Made by a program: the position numbers and the translations under genes. 13,046 nucleotides of DNA from an uncultured Actinomycetes bacterium (GTDB taxonomy: Bacteria > Actinomycetota > Actinomycetes > Nanopelagicales > Nanopelagicaceae). Within the stretch, counting starts at the first letter, position 1; every line of letters starts with the position of its first letter. Positions 1 through 7,026 of this stretch are shown here, piece after piece. Location: assembly GCA_903820565.1 (NCBI GenBank), contig CAIJHZ010000121.1, positions 1 through 13,046 on the forward strand, written 5' to 3'. The notes beneath the pieces were generated by a model, which saw nothing but the letters and a program-made list of their open reading frames with translations, was not told the origin of the DNA and made no database searches.

Positions 1-175
1 ATACGTTCGGGCTAGCTTGGCCGATGATGGAAATTCTGTCACACCACTAGCTGATCAAGATGAACAATCAACTTTGTCTGATGCAAATGCGTTTATTGCT
101 ATTTCTGAAACTGATACAAATCTGAAAACTGGAGATCAGGTCACTGTTGTAGTTCTTGAGCGTCGATATATTTAG
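1..175 (+). CDS. moeA: MoeA/gephyrin-family protein, C-terminal end (partial)
   Basis: Only the last 57 codons are present, read from base 2 to the TAG at 173-175. The peptide runs YVRASLADDG... to ...VVVLERRYI. The segment LSDANAFIAISE followed by LKTGDQVTVVVL matches the C-terminal beta-barrel (domain IV) of MoeA, where 'ANaLvvlPe... l.aGd.V.v' is typical. MoeA inserts molybdate into molybdopterin adenylate. In Actinobacteria a MoeA relative (Glp, gephyrin-like protein) has instead been linked to FtsZ and cell division, and it lies next to the receptor gene that seems present at 798. The catalytic domains lie outside the window, so the two roles cannot be separated here. The 3' end carries a TATATT hexamer that probably drives the next gene. 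Confidence 0.8.
   Translation, partial: YVRASLADDGNSVTPLADQDEQSTLSDANAFIAISETDTNLKTGDQVTVVVLERRYI
167..172 (+). promoter_or_regulatory. Putative -10 element for leaderless rimJ
   Basis: TATATT lies in the last two sense codons of the upstream gene, seven bases before ATG 180. This spacing would start transcription at or next to the ATG. There is no Shine-Dalgarno sequence, which fits a leaderless message and supports ATG 180 over the TTG at 156. No clear -35 element is visible. Confidence 0.4.
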
Positions 176-179
176 TCAC

Positions 180-749
180 ATGAGCACCGGCTGGCCAATC
201 CTTTTAGAGAATGAAGAGATTTATTTACGGCCATTACGTTTTCGGGATCGCAAAAATTGGAATCTCATAAGGGCTGAAAATCGTGATTGGCTCTCGCCCT
301 GGGAAGCCACCATCCCTGCGATTAGTGAAGATAGCTATAAAGAGTTGCCCTCATATTTTGAAATGGTCAAGATTCTCAATCATGAAGCCCGAAATGGTCG
401 CTCATTTTCCTTTGCAATCTGGCATGGCACCAATCTCATCGGCCAAATATCGCTAGGTGGAGTTATTTATGGAGCGATGCGTGGAGGACACATTGGATAT
501 TGGATTGATCGTAATTTTGCTAATCGCGGCTATACAACCGCGGCAGTTGGAATGCTAACTCAGTACGCCTTCGAGGTTCTAAAACTGCATCGTGTTGAGA
601 TAAATCTACGACCAGAAAACGCCTCAAGTCGGCGGGTAGCTGAAAAAGCAGGCTTCATCTTCGAAGGTGAACGACCTAGGTACCTACACATCGATGGTCA
701 TTGGCGAAATCACATCTGTTTTGTTAAGGAAAATTCTGCAATTAAGTAG
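180..749 (+). CDS. rimJ: GNAT N-acetyltransferase, RimJ/RimL type
   Basis: A 189-residue acetyltransferase of the family that acetylates N-termini of ribosomal and other proteins using acetyl-CoA. Residues 13-24 (EIYLRPLRFRDR) form the usual first strand. Residues 105-120 (IGYWIDRNFANRGYTT) hold the acetyl-CoA pyrophosphate-binding loop. HRVEINLRPENASSRRVAEKAGF (137-159, quoted with its conserved NASSRRV core) is the family's C-terminal hallmark, followed by EGERPRYL. An upstream TTG at 156 would overlap the previous gene and add eight residues. I prefer ATG 180 because it sits four bases after that gene's stop, has a TATATT seven bases upstream, and the STGWP... start fits relatives. In Actinobacteria this gene normally lies between moeA/glp and the membrane gene found next here. 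Its real substrate is unknown. Confidence 0.88.
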   Translation: MSTGWPILLENEEIYLRPLRFRDRKNWNLIRAENRDWLSPWEATIPAISEDSYKELPSYFEMVKILNHEARNGRSFSFAIWHGTNLIGQISLGGVIYGAMRGGHIGYWIDRNFANRGYTTAAVGMLTQYAFEVLKLHRVEINLRPENASSRRVAEKAGFIFEGERPRYLHIDGHWRNHICFVKENSAIK

Positions 750-783
750 CACCCAAATCCCATAAAAGCATCACCCCTTCCTT

Positions 784-789
784 TAGATT
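784..789 (+). promoter_or_regulatory. Putative -10 element for the sepX-like gene
   Basis: TAGATT is followed by eight bases and then ATG 798. No Shine-Dalgarno sequence precedes the ATG, so a leaderless or near-leaderless transcript is likely. The 48-base gap before the ATG shows no terminator. No -35 element is convincing. Confidence 0.35.
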
Positions 790-797
790 TGTCCATC

Positions 798-1574
798 ATG
801 ACTTCGGGACTTATCTATATTGCGATCATCGGTATGTGGGTCGCTTATTTTGCACCCCGTTGGATACATGACCGCAATGAGTTTTCCGGAAAGTCAGTTG
901 AACGTTTCAAAAGTGCATTACGAGTAGTAGCAAATCAGTCTCCACAAAGTTCAACAAGTACTGGAGCGATCAACATCGATCTTGATCGTGAAGCAAAGAT
1001 TCGCCAAACGCTTTTACGTCGCAGGATTACATTTACGATAATTGCTTTTTCACTCATTACAACATGTGTAGGTGGAATTATGAATACGATGCCATTTATT
1101 TACGCAGCAGTCCCGTTATCTGCGATGTTTATTTACATCGCAAATGTTCGACGACATGTAATTGCCGATCAATTACACAAGCGTCGCCTTACTCAGTCGA
1201 ACCGACGCAGCGCCGGCATTTCTGCAACAAACTTGGTTGATGTTGTTAATCCAAAACCAGCTACAGAACATTGGATTCCATTGTCAGAACGCGAATTAAA
1301 AGGTGTTGTTATTTTGCCTAAAGGATCTGCCTCGGTTCGTAACGCTTGGGAGCCAACTGAAGTTCCGGTTCCAACCTACGTCAATGCACCAAAGGCGGTC
1401 ACCGCTAAGCGTGTTATTGATTTGACTACTCCAGGTCAATGGAGTGAAGAGCAAGAACGCCTTGAACGCGAAGCACTTGCAGCAGCATCACCATCTCGTG
1501 ATGAAATCTTTGATCAACAATTGGCTGATGAAGCAGTTGAGCGTTTAAATCAATCTCGCGCAGCTAACGAGTAA
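798..1574 (+). CDS. sepX: SepX/GLPR-family divisome membrane protein
   Basis: A 258-residue membrane protein with one N-terminal helix (residues 4-22), a cytoplasmic linker, a pair of helices (about 77-95 and 98-117) and a polar C-terminal tail. The first helix is followed by RNEFSGKSVERFKSALRVV (27-44); the 'SVeRF..AlRVl' pattern typifies the actinobacterial family encoded beside moeA/glp and rimJ. The tail holds WEPTEVPVPTYVNAPKA (184-200) and RVIDLTTPGQW (205-215), a second family signature. Streptomyces SepX (septation) and corynebacterial GLPR (receptor of gephyrin-like Glp) are the characterised members as I recall. The role here is inferred from these motifs and from the neighbours. 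The last 45 residues are acidic and probably helical. A TTG at 789 would add three residues; ATG 798 is preferred. The TAA abuts the stop of the convergent pmt gene. Confidence 0.75.
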   Translation: MTSGLIYIAIIGMWVAYFAPRWIHDRNEFSGKSVERFKSALRVVANQSPQSSTSTGAINIDLDREAKIRQTLLRRRITFTIIAFSLITTCVGGIMNTMPFIYAAVPLSAMFIYIANVRRHVIADQLHKRRLTQSNRRSAGISATNLVDVVNPKPATEHWIPLSERELKGVVILPKGSASVRNAWEPTEVPVPTYVNAPKAVTAKRVIDLTTPGQWSEEQERLEREALAAASPSRDEIFDQQLADEAVERLNQSRAANE

Positions 1575-2873
1575 TTAGATCCACGAACTAAACCACATTC
1601 GAAGGTTCCAATCTTCGTAGGTAATTACCTGTCCTGTAAATAATGGGAAAAAGAAGATAAAACAGAGCACGATGACAGCCAATAGCCCGCCCACAATTGA
1701 TTGTGAAATAACTGGCTTCAAGTCACTACCCAGCAATAATTTGGCGCAGTACACAATGGCTAGGATCAAAAACGGCTCAATGATGATGGCGTAGAAAGAG
1801 AAAACCGTGCGCTGTTGCATCGCAAACCACGGCAAGTAGCCTGCCGCAAGACCGATAACGACAAGGTTTGCGGCCGCATCAATCCGATGATTGATAAGTG
1901 ATTTAATCCAATACCCAACGACAACTGCAATTGCGACTGTTCCAAGCCACCATAAAATTGGCGTACCTAATGCCAGAACTTCTTGTGCACAGTTTTTTGA
2001 AGAGCATCCTTGTGGTGAGGCGTAGAAAAATGAAGTTGGCCTTCCCATGATGAGCCAACTCCACGGATTTGCTTGATAAGGATGCTTGTCAGTTAGTCCA
2101 GTATGAAAGTTAAGCATTTCTGAGTGATAGTGAAACCAGGACACCAATGGATTGCTAGACCACTGACGACTCCAGCCACGATCAGAAATAAACCAACCGG
2201 TCCAAGTAAGGGTATAAACAAATACTGGCAACAATCCGTACTGGGCAAATTTTGCTGCAATAGGTTTAAAAGATTTCCTGATGTCGTGCGCAATCAATAT
2301 TTGATAGATAGCCACTAATCCAATTATTGCGACAAAATAGATTGCACTCCATTTGCATCCAATTGCTAATCCAAATGCGATTCCTGCCCAGATATGTCTA
2401 TTGCGTTGCCACAACAGCACACCTAATAGTGTGAAAAAAGTTAAGAACAGATCTAGTAGCGCGGTGCGTGAATGTACCAACAGCAATCCATCAAGAGCCA
2501 TCAACGATGCTCCCAAAGCTGTTAATAGTGGCGAATAGAACAGAACATGAATTAAGCGAGCAAAGAGCAGAATTAGAAGGGTCCCAAAAAATGCCGAAGC
2601 AAATCTCCAGCCAAATTCATTGTCGCCAAATAACTTGATTCCACTTGCAATCAGCCATTTACCAACTGGGGGGTGAACAATGAATTCCGGATTTGAACCA
2701 TTTACTTCAACGCCATATTTTAAAAGGTCGCGTGCGCCATCAACGTAGTAAACCTCATCAAAAACAAGTCCCTTGGGTGTTCTTAGATTGAAAATCCGGA
2801 GCAGAAAAGATGCAAGTGCAATCAGGATCGGAGCAATGGCGGCCATAGGACAAGAGTATGGGCGTTTACTCAC
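1575..2873 (-). CDS. pmt: Protein O-mannosyltransferase (GT39)
   Basis: An integral membrane glycosyltransferase that moves mannose from polyprenyl-phosphate-mannose to Ser/Thr of exported proteins. Numbering is from GTG 2873 (432 residues). The FDEVYYVDGARDLL motif at 38-51 supplies the Asp39-Glu40 pair expected at the active site, and FIVHPPVGKWLIA (64-76) follows in the first outer loop. Other conserved parts are LVHSRTALLDLF (132-143), GCKWSA (172-177), LPWF...RTVFSFYAI (347-363) and the end QVITYEDWNLRMWF. About ten hydrophobic helices are visible. It is shorter than the mycobacterial protein (about 520 residues), mainly at the N-terminus. The start is uncertain. GTG 2873 gives a basic N-terminus suited to the first helix. 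ATG 2846 has a TACTCT exactly six bases upstream and could be a leaderless start. The gene is convergent with the sepX-like gene and divergent from rsmI. Confidence 0.93.
   Translation of the reverse strand: MSKRPYSCPMAAIAPILIALASFLLRIFNLRTPKGLVFDEVYYVDGARDLLKYGVEVNGSNPEFIVHPPVGKWLIASGIKLFGDNEFGWRFASAFFGTLLILLFARLIHVLFYSPLLTALGASLMALDGLLLVHSRTALLDLFLTFFTLLGVLLWQRNRHIWAGIAFGLAIGCKWSAIYFVAIIGLVAIYQILIAHDIRKSFKPIAAKFAQYGLLPVFVYTLTWTGWFISDRGWSRQWSSNPLVSWFHYHSEMLNFHTGLTDKHPYQANPWSWLIMGRPTSFFYASPQGCSSKNCAQEVLALGTPILWWLGTVAIAVVVGYWIKSLINHRIDAAANLVVIGLAAGYLPWFAMQQRTVFSFYAIIIEPFLILAIVYCAKLLLGSDLKPVISQSIVGGLLAVIVLCFIFFFPLFTGQVITYEDWNLRMWFSSWI
2853..2858 (-). promoter_or_regulatory. Putative -10 element for an internal pmt start
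   Basis: On the minus strand TACTCT is followed by six bases and then ATG (2846-2844). This matches the leaderless spacing seen at several other genes here and would give a 423-residue Pmt. The alternative is the upstream GTG at 2873, which has no Shine-Dalgarno sequence. Confidence 0.3.
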
Positions 2874-2880
2874 AATTACT

Positions 2881-2886
2881 GAGAGG
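2881..2886 (+). promoter_or_regulatory. Ribosome binding site of rsmI
   Basis: GAGAGG lies eight bases before ATG 2895 and fixes the start. It falls in the 21-base gap between the divergent starts of pmt (GTG 2873) and rsmI. Confidence 0.55.
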
Positions 2887-2894
2887 ATTACCCC

Positions 2895-3737
2895 ATGACG
2901 CTTATCTTGGCCGCTACCCCTTTGGGAAATCCAGGGGATGCCAGCCCACGATTAAAAAGTGCGATTGAAAACGCTTCGATAATTGCGGCAGAGGACTCGC
3001 GCCGCTTTCATCGCTTATGTGCAGATGTGCAGGTGACATTTACCGCTCGTGTTCTCTCTTTCTTCGAAGGAAATGAAGAGGACCGGACTCGTGAGTTAAT
3101 CACTGAACTCAAAAGCGGGGCGACGGTATTAGTTGTTTCAGATGCAGGAATGCCAACAATTAGTGATCCAGGTTTTCGATTGATGCGAGATGCAATTGCC
3201 GAAGGTATTGAAGTCTCAGTTATACCTGGTCCAAGTGCAGTCACAATGTCGGTTGCATTATCGGGACTTCCTACAGATCGCTTTTCCTTCGAAGGATTTC
3301 CACCACGAACAGCTGGTGCACGGATTGCAACATTTGAAAAACTGAGATTTGAAGAACGCACCATGATTTTCTTCGAAGCACCGCATCGACTTGCTGATTC
3401 ACTTGTCGATGCAGTTAGTGTCTTCAGTGCAGATCGCCTAGGAGCAATCTGTCGCGAAATGACAAAACGATATGAAGAAACAATTCGTGGAACCCTGGGC
3501 GAACTTTCTGCATGGGCATCGGCTAATGAAGTCCTTGGTGAAATAACTGTTGTGATTGCTGGCGCCGCGACCGATTCAGCATCTTTAACGGCTGCAGACA
3601 TGGTCGGCCGAGTTCGAGAGTTTGAGACCGCCGGAATGGATCGAAAAGCTGCCATAGCAACAGTTGCCGAAGAGTTTGGCATCGCAAAGCGGCTTGTTTA
3701 TGCCGCAGTCGTTGATGCCAATAAGATGAGCCAGTGA
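2895..3737 (+). CDS. rsmI: 16S rRNA (cytidine1402-2'-O)-methyltransferase
   Basis: RsmI methylates the 2'-OH of C1402 in the decoding centre of 16S rRNA using S-adenosylmethionine. The 280-residue length is standard. The N-terminal tetrapyrrole-methylase fold shows ATPLGNPGD (7-15), AAEDSR (31-36), SDAGMPTISDPG (82-93) with the glycine-rich SAM site, IPGPSA (110-115), EAPHR (161-165) and CREMTKRYEE (187-196). The last 50 residues (ADMVGRVREFETAGMDRKAA) form the small helical C-terminal domain of the family. It has a good Shine-Dalgarno sequence at 2881 and is the first gene of the plus-strand block. The TGA overlaps the GTG of metG by four bases (GTGA), so the two are probably cotranscribed and translationally coupled. 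In the same order as Mycobacterium, pmt lies directly upstream on the other strand. Confidence 0.95.
   Translation: MTLILAATPLGNPGDASPRLKSAIENASIIAAEDSRRFHRLCADVQVTFTARVLSFFEGNEEDRTRELITELKSGATVLVVSDAGMPTISDPGFRLMRDAIAEGIEVSVIPGPSAVTMSVALSGLPTDRFSFEGFPPRTAGARIATFEKLRFEERTMIFFEAPHRLADSLVDAVSVFSADRLGAICREMTKRYEETIRGTLGELSAWASANEVLGEITVVIAGAATDSASLTAADMVGRVREFETAGMDRKAAIATVAEEFGIAKRLVYAAVVDANKMSQ
3722..3727 (+). promoter_or_regulatory. Possible internal -10 element for metG
   Basis: TAAGAT lies inside the end of rsmI, with exactly six bases before GTG 3734. It could give a leaderless metG message in addition to operon readthrough. The nearby AAGATGAG is also a weak Shine-Dalgarno candidate. Confidence 0.3.
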
Positions 3738-5299
3738 CTAAGTCTTTCTACCTAACGACGCCGATTTATTACGTCAACGATGCCCCTCATATCGGGCATG
3801 CTTACACAACCGTTGCCGGCGACGTTCTGACTCGTTGGCATCGCCAAAAGGGTGAATCAGTCTGGTTTTTAACTGGAACAGATGAACATGGTCAGAAAGT
3901 TATGCGCACCGCAGAAAGCAATAATGTTGCTCCGCAAGCGTGGGTCGATAAATTAGTTCAAGAGGCATGGAAGCCAAATTGGGAACATTTAAATATTGCT
4001 AATGACGACTTCATCCGCACCACTGAAAAGCGTCACACCGAACGGGTCCAAAAGTTTTTACAATCTTTGAAGGATTCTGGTCACATTTATGCTGGCAAAT
4101 ATGAAGGTCCATATTGTGTTGGATGCGAAGAGTTCAAGCTTCCCGGCGATTTAATCGAAATTGATGGCGCCAAGTGCTGCCCGATTCATAGTAAGCCAAT
4201 TGAATTAGTAAATGAAAACAACTGGTTCTTTAAGCTATCCGCTTTCGTAGAACCGCTGCTTGCTCATTACAAAGATAATCCTGAAGCATGCCAACCTGAA
4301 AGTGCGCGCAACGAAGTTGTGTCATTTCTAGAGGGCGGAGTTTCAGATCTTTCAATTTCACGATCAACATTTGACTGGGGAATTCCAGTGCCGTGGGATA
4401 CAGAACAAGTTGTTTATGTTTGGTTTGATGCGTTGCTTAACTATGCAACGGCTGTTGGATTAACAGATGCACCAGATTCTGATGGCGGCAAGAAGTTTGC
4501 ACAAACGTGGCCAGCAGATGTGCACCTAGTCGGAAAAGATATTTTGCGTTTCCACGCCGTTATTTGGCCGGCGATGTTGATGGCTGCAGGTCTTGCAGTG
4601 CCAAAGAAAGTTTTTGCGCACGGCTGGTTATTAGTCGGTGGCGAAAAGATGAGCAAAAGCAAGCTAACCGGTATCGCCCCTAAAGACATCACGGATCATT
4701 TTGGTGTAGATGCATTCCGTTATTACTTCTTGCGCGCAATTCCATTTGGTACCGATGGTTCTTTCTCTTGGGAAGATATGAGCGCCCGCTACACATCAGA
4801 ACTAGCAAATGACTTTGGAAATTTGGCTTCTCGCAGCGCAGCAATGGTCGAAAAGTACTGTGCAGGCGTGCTGCCAGCCGTTAGTCATGATGCAGGTTTA
4901 GAGGCTGCATTGAAGGAAACTGTTGCAAAAGCAGATGCTGCAATGTGCGCTCTTGATTTCCAAGGTGGAATTTTGGCAATTATGGATTTCTGTAAGCAAG
5001 TTAATGGCTATGTAACAATCAAAGAGCCTTGGATTCTTGCCAAAGATCCCGCAAACCAAGCTCAACTTGAAGAAATTTTGTATAACACCGCAGAATCATT
5101 ACGAGCACTTGCGGTTTTGCTGCACCCTGTAATGCCACAAACATGTGAGATTTTGTGGCAAAGCTTGGGTGCACAGAACGCACTTGGCGATCTAGCTTCA
5201 CAAAAGATTTCAGATGTGGCCACTTGGGGCCAGCTACCAGCAGGTGCAACCGTTACCAAGACGCCCGTATTGTTCCCACGACTAGAAACTCCTGCCTAA
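3734..5299 (+). CDS. metG: Methionyl-tRNA synthetase
   Basis: This class I synthetase charges tRNA-Met and initiator tRNA with methionine in the cytoplasm. At 521 residues it is the short form that lacks the C-terminal tRNA-binding domain, as in mycobacterial MetS. TTPIYYVNDAPHIGHAY carries HIGH at 19-22, TGTDEHGQ (47-54) lines the active site, and KMSKS is at 305-309 within GGEKMSKSKLTG. The zinc knuckle appears as C128-x2-C131 and C149-x2-H152, the Cys3-His form. WFFKLSAF and the WFDALLNYATA segment (230-240) bind methionine and connect the domains. The rest (from about 365) is the helical anticodon-binding domain. The GTG start overlaps the rsmI stop. Neighbours rsmI and tatD are the usual actinobacterial ones. 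Confidence 0.97.
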   Translation: MTKSFYLTTPIYYVNDAPHIGHAYTTVAGDVLTRWHRQKGESVWFLTGTDEHGQKVMRTAESNNVAPQAWVDKLVQEAWKPNWEHLNIANDDFIRTTEKRHTERVQKFLQSLKDSGHIYAGKYEGPYCVGCEEFKLPGDLIEIDGAKCCPIHSKPIELVNENNWFFKLSAFVEPLLAHYKDNPEACQPESARNEVVSFLEGGVSDLSISRSTFDWGIPVPWDTEQVVYVWFDALLNYATAVGLTDAPDSDGGKKFAQTWPADVHLVGKDILRFHAVIWPAMLMAAGLAVPKKVFAHGWLLVGGEKMSKSKLTGIAPKDITDHFGVDAFRYYFLRAIPFGTDGSFSWEDMSARYTSELANDFGNLASRSAAMVEKYCAGVLPAVSHDAGLEAALKETVAKADAAMCALDFQGGILAIMDFCKQVNGYVTIKEPWILAKDPANQAQLEEILYNTAESLRALAVLLHPVMPQTCEILWQSLGAQNALGDLASQKISDVATWGQLPAGATVTKTPVLFPRLETPA

Positions 5300-5305
5300 A
5301 CACCA

Positions 5306-6166
5306 ATGGCTGATCGCCACAATCGCGATATCGATAGACCTCGCGCGCCATTGCCAGAACCCTTACCGGTTCCAACAGTTGATTCGCATGCGCATATGGA
5401 AATCGTTACAGATGCGGCTTTTGATTCACAAGAAGTCGCCGATGTTATCGCCGAAGCAAATTCCGTGAATGTGAATCGGATTGTGCAGGTTGGTTATTCA
5501 GCAGAACAATCCAAATGGTGTGTTGGCGCTGCAGAAAAGTGGAACACATCAGTTCTTGCAGCGGTTGCATTACATCCCAACGAAGCACCTGTTGTTGCAG
5601 ATCTGGCAGCAGATTTGAAAATCATTGAAGAGTTAGCCCAACACCCACGGGTGCGAGCAATTGGCGAAACAGGACTTGATTACTTTCGTACTCCACCTGA
5701 ACTACGAAAGCGCCAGCAGGATTCCTTTAAGTGGCACATCGAATTAGCGAAAAAGACAAACAAAGCCTTAGTAATCCATGATCGTGATTCGCATGAGGAT
5801 GTTTTATCTGTTCTTCTTGAAGTTGGTGCCCCAGAAAAGACTGTGTTTCATTGCTTTTCAGGTGATGTTGAAATGGCTAAAACCTGTATTGAACGTGGCT
5901 ACATCCTTTCCTTTGCTGGCACTGTGACCTTCAAAAATGCGCCAGCATTACGCGATGCGGTAAAACTTGTTCCGATTGATCAATTACTGGTCGAAACAGA
6001 TTCTCCTTTCTTAGCTCCTGCCCCTCACCGCGGGGCTAGCAATACTCCTGCACAGATTGCAACCATTGTGCGAGCAATGGCAGCAGAGCGAAATCAGGAT
6101 TTAGCCGAGCTTGCAACTGCACTTGGCGGCAATGCCGAACGCATCTTTGGTTCTTTCGCGCCATGA
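5306..6166 (+). CDS. tatD: TatD-family metal-dependent DNase
   Basis: A 286-residue TIM-barrel hydrolase of the amidohydrolase superfamily; TatD proteins are Mg-dependent 3'-5' exonucleases and DNA-repair or quality-control enzymes. Metal ligands appear in order: H28 and H30 in VDSHAHMEI, E121 in IGETGLDYF, H158 in LVIHDRDSHEDV, H182 in VFHCFSGD and D232 in LVETDSPFLAP. The end AERIFG is also typical. The first 22 residues are charged and proline-rich, as is common in actinobacterial members, and no signal peptide is present. ATG 5306 follows the metG stop by six bases. Neither a Shine-Dalgarno sequence nor a nearby TANNNT is visible, so it probably depends on coupling to metG. The TGA overlaps the rsmA ATG by four bases (ATGA). 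In Mycobacterium rpfB separates tatD and rsmA; here nothing does. Confidence 0.95.
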   Translation: MADRHNRDIDRPRAPLPEPLPVPTVDSHAHMEIVTDAAFDSQEVADVIAEANSVNVNRIVQVGYSAEQSKWCVGAAEKWNTSVLAAVALHPNEAPVVADLAADLKIIEELAQHPRVRAIGETGLDYFRTPPELRKRQQDSFKWHIELAKKTNKALVIHDRDSHEDVLSVLLEVGAPEKTVFHCFSGDVEMAKTCIERGYILSFAGTVTFKNAPALRDAVKLVPIDQLLVETDSPFLAPAPHRGASNTPAQIATIVRAMAAERNQDLAELATALGGNAERIFGSFAP

Positions 6167-7005
6167 CATTGCTAGGTGCGGCACAAATCCGCGAACTTGC
6201 TGCGCAGTTAGATTTAAAGCCATCTAAGTCGCTGGGACAAAATTTTGTTATTGATTCAAATGTTTGCACAAAGATTGTTCGAACCGCTGGCGTGACAAGT
6301 GATGACATTGCCTTAGAAATCGGACCAGGTCTTGGATCACTAACCCTTGCGATGTTAGAGGTTGCTAAATCTGTTATTGCAGTTGAAATCGATTCCCGGC
6401 TGGCACAGCAGTTGCCGATTACAGTTGCCGAACACTTTGAACACCCCGAAAACCTAACTGTTATAAACAAAGATGCTTTAGCAGTTCACGATCTACCGGT
6501 TGCACCAACGGTTTTAGTTGCAAACTTGCCATACAACGTTTCAGTGCCCGTGCTACTTCACTTGCTTGAAAAATTTCCATCACTTCGCACTGGTGTAGTT
6601 ATGGTGCAAGCCGAAGTCGCAGATCGATTAGCAGCAAAACCTGGTGGCAAAGAGTATGGGATCCCAAGTGTTAAAGCAGCATGGTGGGCCGATGTAAAAA
6701 ATGTGGGTACAGTTTCTAGGTCAATCTTTTGGCCAGCACCAAATGTTGATTCCAAGTTGGTTGGATTTACCCGTCGCGAAACAGCCGGCAGCGAAGAATC
6801 GCGCGCAAAAGTCTTTACGATTATTGATGCCGCCTTTGCGCAGCGCCGAAAGATGCTGCGATCAGCCCTTTCTAGCCTCTATGGATCATCTTCGGCTGCC
6901 GAAGCAATTTTGATCAAAGCCGGAATCGATCCAACACTTCGAGGTGAAGCTTTACAGATTGAATCTTTTTGCAAGATTGCCGCCGTTGCGCCTGACATTT
7001 TCTAA
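6163..7005 (+). CDS. rsmA: 16S rRNA (adenine1518/1519-N6)-dimethyltransferase
   Basis: RsmA (KsgA) dimethylates two adjacent adenines in helix 45 of 16S rRNA late in 30S assembly, using S-adenosylmethionine. The 280 residues fit the family. SLGQNFVID (23-31) is the N-terminal signature, LEIGPGLGSLT (51-61) is SAM motif I, VIAVEID (71-77) is motif II with the acidic ribose-binding residue, and NLPYNVSVPV (121-130) is the catalytic motif IV. FWPAPNVDSKLVGF and AFAQRRKMLRSALS mark the C-terminal half. It starts four bases inside tatD (ATGA), so translation is likely coupled. The spacing to ispE (21 bases) fits one operon. The pairing with ispE is conserved in Actinobacteria. Confidence 0.96.
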   Translation: MTLLGAAQIRELAAQLDLKPSKSLGQNFVIDSNVCTKIVRTAGVTSDDIALEIGPGLGSLTLAMLEVAKSVIAVEIDSRLAQQLPITVAEHFEHPENLTVINKDALAVHDLPVAPTVLVANLPYNVSVPVLLHLLEKFPSLRTGVVMVQAEVADRLAAKPGGKEYGIPSVKAAWWADVKNVGTVSRSIFWPAPNVDSKLVGFTRRETAGSEESRAKVFTIIDAAFAQRRKMLRSALSSLYGSSSAAEAILIKAGIDPTLRGEALQIESFCKIAAVAPDIF

Positions 7006-7014
7006 TTGCAGTTA

Positions 7015-7020
7015 TAGGGT
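7015..7020 (+). promoter_or_regulatory. ispE start signal: -10-like TAGGGT containing AGGG
   Basis: TAGGGT lies six bases before ATG 7027. It can be read in two ways: as a -10 element for a leaderless message, or, through its AGGG, as a Shine-Dalgarno sequence seven bases from the start. The sequence alone does not decide. Confidence 0.4.
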
Positions 7021-7026
7021 CACCGC

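Noticed and set aside
156..179. TTG at 156 as the start of rimJ
   Set aside because: It has no Shine-Dalgarno sequence, would overlap the upstream gene by 20 bases, and ATG 180 has a well-placed TATATT and fits the family's N-terminus.
3008..3682. Long minus-strand reading frame (224 codons) opposite rsmI
   Set aside because: It mirrors rsmI almost entirely, is rich in Ser, Ala, Arg and Thr with no recognisable motif, and has no start signal. rsmI on the plus strand has all its family motifs.
6036..6470. Minus-strand reading frame of 144 codons across the tatD/rsmA junction
   Set aside because: It lies antisense to two well-supported genes, is rich in Ser and Cys, and shows no family features.
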